DNA from: a virus | Strand: one strand, 5' to 3' | Virus record (IMG/VR): IMGVR_UViG_3300023184_000515 | Location: 1 to 23,904 of that record | Length of the DNA stretch: 23,904 nucleotides | Part shown: positions 21,329 through 23,904 of the stretch, piece after piece | Numbering within the stretch: the stretch's first letter is position 1 | Layout: the number at the start of each line of letters is the position of its first letter | Notes under the pieces: model-generated | What the model was told of the DNA's origin: nothing | The model's input: the letters and a program-made list of their open reading frames with translations, nothing else | Databases searched by the model: none | Program-made: the position numbers and the translations under genes

Positions 21329-22597
21329 TCAAATCACCCACTTCGTATTTACCTTAAGCGGCTTACCCCAATCACTCATTGGCGTTTCATTCATACCGAG
21401 TGCGAGATATCTAAAAGCATCAGCAGCGTGACTTGACCAATCGTGAATTGGCTTGTCATAGAACACATTACGCTTTTCATCCCACTCACGTCTATAGTTC
21501 TTAAGGCCATCTAAGCCGCCTCTTACCCTTGGTACATTGAACCAGCATCGATTTAGCAGCCTTCTTGTGGCTTGTATACCGTCATCAACAGACAGCTTAG
21601 GTGCAACGCTGATGCGAAGCCCAGCTCCCTCAAGCATTTCTTTTCGAGACTTGCCAGTGCCCAACTCTCTAACCGCAACGTCGTGCGGCAAGATGTGCTC
21701 CGAATCTGCCCACTTGTTCTCTTTTATCCAATTAACGTACCAATCAAGACCCACCCCGTGGTTCTCAACAAAATCAATGAGCCTGACTTCTTGACCTGTC
21801 ACTTGAGCAACCCAAATGCAAGTTGAATCGCTCATTCCTAAATCCCAAGCCGTAAATGTTCTGCATAGATCATCACGTGTGATCTCGCACATCCGCTTCT
21901 TCTCTTCAAGCTCGTTCAAGATGCTGCCATAGTAGCTGCCCTCAACGGCCGCAGTAAATGAGCACTGAAACTCGACCTCATACTTCTCAGGCCCCATTTC
22001 GCGCTTGGCTGCTGCCAACTCTTCAGGCAGCAATATCTTGGTATCACTGGCCCTAAATTCAAGCAGCGTCCAACCATCCTCTACTTCTGCCCTGTCGCGC
22101 AGATCCTTAAAGTGATTGCTGCCCTTTGGTGTGCCAATAAATAAAGCCTTACCCTGCCTGTCTGCCAATGCGGGTCGCACAATCTCTGACCAAATCTTGG
22201 GGTTTTGATCGCCATACTCATCTAGACAAACAAAATCCCAAAACTGCCCCCGTAATGAGTCAAATGAATCAGACCCATAAAGGCTGATTCTTCGGCCCCA
22301 GAAATCCACTCTAAGCTCAGAATGATTGGCAACAGCACCTAATGGGCTGGTGTATTTGAGTAAATAGTCCCACGCCACACGCTTGGCTTGTGAGTAGGTA
22401 GGCGCAATGTAGGCATACCTTGGGTTTTCTTTCTTATTTTGAACGGCATCGCGAATCAAATGATTCAATGCTGCGACGGTTTTGCCCATCCGCCTGTGCG
22501 CCACCACAACTGCAAACCTGTTTGCATCCAAAGCATCATGGATTTGAAGCTGAGGTGCACGGGGCGCATAGGGAATAATTAGTTCTCGTTTGCCCAC
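21329..22597 (-). CDS. terL: Terminase large subunit
   Basis: A 422-aa DNA-packaging motor. The N-terminal ATPase has Walker A AHRRMGKT (33-40), Walker B FVCLDE (122-127, catalytic E127), and the coupling segment FIGTPKGSNHF (153-163). The C-terminal RNase H-like nuclease has the acidic triad at D252 (TAWDLG), D306 (LPHDV) and D393 (HAADAFRY). It pumps DNA through the portal and cuts the concatemer. Start is a GTG at 22597, overlapping the small subunit by 19 bp, with no strong ribosome binding site, so translation is probably coupled. Confidence 0.97.
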   Translation of the reverse strand: MGKRELIIPYAPRAPQLQIHDALDANRFAVVVAHRRMGKTVAALNHLIRDAVQNKKENPRYAYIAPTYSQAKRVAWDYLLKYTSPLGAVANHSELRVDFWGRRISLYGSDSFDSLRGQFWDFVCLDEYGDQNPKIWSEIVRPALADRQGKALFIGTPKGSNHFKDLRDRAEVEDGWTLLEFRASDTKILLPEELAAAKREMGPEKYEVEFQCSFTAAVEGSYYGSILNELEEKKRMCEITRDDLCRTFTAWDLGMSDSTCIWVAQVTGQEVRLIDFVENHGVGLDWYVNWIKENKWADSEHILPHDVAVRELGTGKSRKEMLEGAGLRISVAPKLSVDDGIQATRRLLNRCWFNVPRVRGGLDGLKNYRREWDEKRNVFYDKPIHDWSSHAADAFRYLALGMNETPMSDWGKPLKVNTKWVI

Positions 22598-22872
22598 TTC
22601 ACAACCATCTCTATTGGGCCACCAGACTCACCACTGACCTGCAAAGGTAACAATTTGGGATAAATCGTTCCCCAGAAAACTCGCTCATTGGCAGGGTCCT
22701 CTTTAGCCCAATCAACAAGGCGCTGGCTTCCCCCTAACTTGTCAGCTGCCAGCGCAATTGCATCTTTGGCACTGGTGGATGTCTTGTTACCAGAGCCTTT
22801 AGGACGACCCATCCCAGCTCTTGGAGGTTTGCGTTTTGCAGTATTTACCAGTAAATTAGTGATTTGGGTCAT
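22579..22872 (-). CDS. terS: Terminase small subunit (probable)
   Basis: A 97-aa protein with a basic N-terminus carrying GMGRPKGSGNKT (20-31), a motif seen in many small-terminase-like and DNA-binding phage proteins. A helical central region (AKDAIALAADKLGGSQRLVDWA) and a C-terminal acidic/hydrophobic tail (LLPLQVSGESGGPIEMVVKW) follow. It is short for a terS but is in the expected position, overlapping terL. It would recognise the packaging site and recruit the large subunit. No ribosome binding site precedes the ATG at 22872; an internal ATG at 22812 is possible. Confidence 0.8.
   Translation of the reverse strand: MTQITNLLVNTAKRKPPRAGMGRPKGSGNKTSTSAKDAIALAADKLGGSQRLVDWAKEDPANERVFWGTIYPKLLPLQVSGESGGPIEMVVKWANEN
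22829..22857 (+). promoter_or_regulatory. Candidate sigma70-like promoter for cassette C
   Basis: TTGCGT (22829-22834) and TAAATT (22852-22857) are separated by 17 bp, matching consensus at three and four positions. It lies inside the 5' end of the small terminase gene. Transcription would start about 20 bp before the ATG at 22885. The match is weak and could be chance. Confidence 0.28.
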
Positions 22873-22884
22873 GGAAAGTCAAAA

Positions 22885-23091
22885 ATGGAATATGTCATCG
22901 CAATACTGCTAGGGCTTATTTATTACGCAGTGCTTAAACTCGTAGAGTTAGTCAAAGAACAAAAACAAAATCAAGAATTACAAATGAAAGCTCATAAAGA
23001 ATTGATAGATGAGCTTTATCACTTCAAAGTAAAGTTCATTGAGCACAGCACAAAAGATGAACGCAGTATTGACCGCGCATACTTGCCGTAA
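22885..23091 (+). CDS. Membrane-anchored coiled-coil peptide, moron candidate (cassette C, first gene)
   Basis: A 68-aa protein with one N-terminal hydrophobic helix (MEYVIAILLGLIYYAVLKLV) followed by a charged helical segment (KEQKQNQELQMKAHKELIDELYHFKVKF). This is the layout of a small inner-membrane protein with a coiled-coil domain, resembling an i-spanin in outline but far from the lysis genes. GGAAAG sits 9 bases before the ATG at 22885. An earlier in-frame ATG at 22864 would overlap the terS start. It is divergent from terS with 12 bp between starts. Confidence 0.6.
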   Translation: MEYVIAILLGLIYYAVLKLVELVKEQKQNQELQMKAHKELIDELYHFKVKFIEHSTKDERSIDRAYLP

Positions 23092-23102
23092 GCAAAAATA
23101 AT

Positions 23103-23549
23103 ATGAAAAAACTTCTACTTCTCTTTTTGCTAATGCTTGCTACTGCAAGTTCACAGGCTCAAAAAATACCGCCAACACCAATTGATTTGCGATCAGCTTA
23201 TTGCGTTAAACTTTATCAAAACTCAATAAAATTATTTGAATTTGATTTAGCAGAGGTTAAAAAAACCGATTCAAACTTGTATTTATCAACAACAGCTTTT
23301 GTTGAAAAACTTCGTAATGATTTAGATAAATTACAAAACTATCTATTGCCACGTACAAAGTTTTTAGCAGTAGAAGGACTCATAACAGCTGCAGAACAAT
23401 TTGGAAAAGACGATGCTTTAACCGAATCTTGCATCAATCGTTGCACTGATAACAAAGTTTATCAAGCATGCCGGGCCTCATGTAATGTAGAAACAGGCTT
23501 TAACAACAGAAACAAAATGTGTAGCGATCTTTCGTGGTTACCTTATTAA
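23103..23549 (+). CDS. Secreted Cys-rich protein with twin CX3C, moron candidate (cassette C, second gene)
   Basis: A 148-aa protein with a signal peptide (MKKLLLLFLLMLATASSQA, cleavage after residue 19). The mature part is mainly helical and AT-rich in codon use (many Lys, Asn, Leu). It has six cysteines: C34, C110, C114, C123, C127 and C140. C110-x3-C114 and C123-x3-C127 form a twin CX3C pattern that could staple two helices through disulphides in the periplasm. It begins 11 bp after the membrane peptide, with no good ribosome binding site. Its stop codon abuts the stop of the opposite gene with zero spacing. No family was recognised. Confidence 0.78.
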   Translation: MKKLLLLFLLMLATASSQAQKIPPTPIDLRSAYCVKLYQNSIKLFEFDLAEVKKTDSNLYLSTTAFVEKLRNDLDKLQNYLLPRTKFLAVEGLITAAEQFGKDDALTESCINRCTDNKVYQACRASCNVETGFNNRNKMCSDLSWLPY

Positions 23550-23732
23550 TTAGTAACCAGCTTTTTCGCGTCGCTCTTTACCAGCCGACTCAACACCTTC
23601 ATGCATTTTCATGGCAGCTTTTGACTTGTAAGTTTCACGGCCCCCATACTCAGTGATCTTGCGACCAGCTTCAGCAATGCGTTTATAAACACGCTTGTGA
23701 AGCTCACTCATCTTGTTGCCAGAACCTTTCAT
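23550..23732 (-). CDS. Small basic protein upstream of terminase
   Basis: A 60-aa lysine/arginine-rich soluble protein (MKGSGNKMSELHKRVYKRIAEAGRKITEY...MHEGVESAGKERREKAGY). A ribosome binding site AAAGGT precedes the ATG at 23732. Its basic helical nature and place ahead of terS suggest a DNA- or RNA-associated role, but there is no recognised family. The next late gene, terS, lies 678 bp further on because cassette C intervenes. Confidence 0.65.
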   Translation of the reverse strand: MKGSGNKMSELHKRVYKRIAEAGRKITEYGGRETYKSKAAMKMHEGVESAGKERREKAGY

Positions 23733-23772
23733 GACTTACCTTTCGTGAATTGCATGTTGACATATTCTTACC

Positions 23773-23904
23773 TTAAGAATGATCACACCCGCCGCCGCTA
23801 GGCCAGCAAGAAGAGCTTCTGCGCGGCTTGTCTCTACACGTTGTGATCTGCTGCCGTAATTTGTCTACGCCACCAGGGCGGCGTTGGCGATAGCCACACA
23901 CAAC
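23773..23904 (-). CDS. Possible 3' end of a gene entering from the right edge
   Basis: A minus-strand frame is open from the window edge for 43 codons to TAA at 23773-23775. It contains RRPGGVDKLRQQ and is rich in Arg, Cys and Ser. The start lies outside the window. The stretch is noticeably more G+C-rich than cassette C. The composition is unusual, and this could be chance. It ends 40 bp before the ATG of the small basic protein. Confidence 0.3.
   Translation of the reverse strand, partial: VVCGYRQRRPGGVDKLRQQITTCRDKPRRSSSCWPSGGGCDHS

Noticed and set aside
23733-23870. Another minus-strand frame near the right edge encoding a hydrophobic Ala/Leu-rich stretch (LLAGLAAAGVIIL)
   Set aside because: It follows an in-frame TAG and has no plausible start codon before the hydrophobic part, so it is not called as a gene.
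23733-23904. Second attachment site at the right edge
   Set aside because: No copy of the tRNA-Asn 3' end was found in the right-hand sequence.

Overview
The window looks like the late (packaging, virion and lysis) half of an integrated short-tailed phage (podovirus-type prophage) next to a complete tRNA-Asn gene. The host is most likely a proteobacterium. The tRNA encodes its own CCA end, and its sequence resembles betaproteobacterial (Burkholderiales-like) tRNA-Asn, but that assignment is from memory and only moderately sure. No host protein-coding gene is visible. No integrase, repressor, replication gene or second attachment site is present, so the early half of the element probably lies beyond the right edge (after 23904).

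Layout. Positions 1-127 hold the flank and tRNA-Asn on the + strand. A + strand terminator and a pair of 13-bp direct repeats follow (148-221). From there almost everything is one long minus-strand late block, read from right to left: a small basic protein (23732-23550), small and large terminase (22872-21329), a small coiled-coil protein, a P22-like portal, an unrecognised 579-aa protein and a 77-aa protein (20521-16407). Next come scaffold and major capsid (15509-13588), and then a 100-aa neck-region protein, adaptor, nozzle/tail-hub protein, a 103-aa virion protein, a GNAT-like protein and four internal-virion/ejection-type proteins (13541-5991). The block ends with a 1089-aa repetitive tail fibre, three small proteins including a cupin-like one, two holin candidates and a GH24 endolysin (5935-231). 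Neighbouring genes often overlap by 1-4 bases, as in a translationally coupled operon. Three strong minus-strand hairpin-plus-T-tract terminators (about 15525-15546, 13546-13573 and 5953-5974) cut the operon into expression modules. Each sits so close to the next gene that no promoter fits between them.

The most unusual feature is a set of three insertions on the opposite (+) strand at boundaries in the head region: 15593-16397, 20573-21322 and 22885-23549. Each holds exactly two short AT-rich genes, and all six products look targeted to the cell envelope. Two have signal peptides in the first cassette, two have three membrane spans in the second, and the third pairs a membrane-anchored coiled-coil protein with a secreted cysteine-rich protein. 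Each cassette ends 0-9 bp from the stop codon of the convergent late gene. This is the architecture of morons, prophage genes expressed independently of the lytic programme. The inferred role is lysogenic conversion or exclusion of competing phages at the envelope, but none of the six was matched to a named family.

How the genes work together: terminase loads DNA through the portal into a capsid built on the scaffold. Adaptor and nozzle close the head and form the short tail, the glycine- and alanine-rich internal proteins are probably ejected with the DNA, and the fibre binds the host. The lysis genes at the left end release progeny, and the tRNA-Asn end is the likely integration site.
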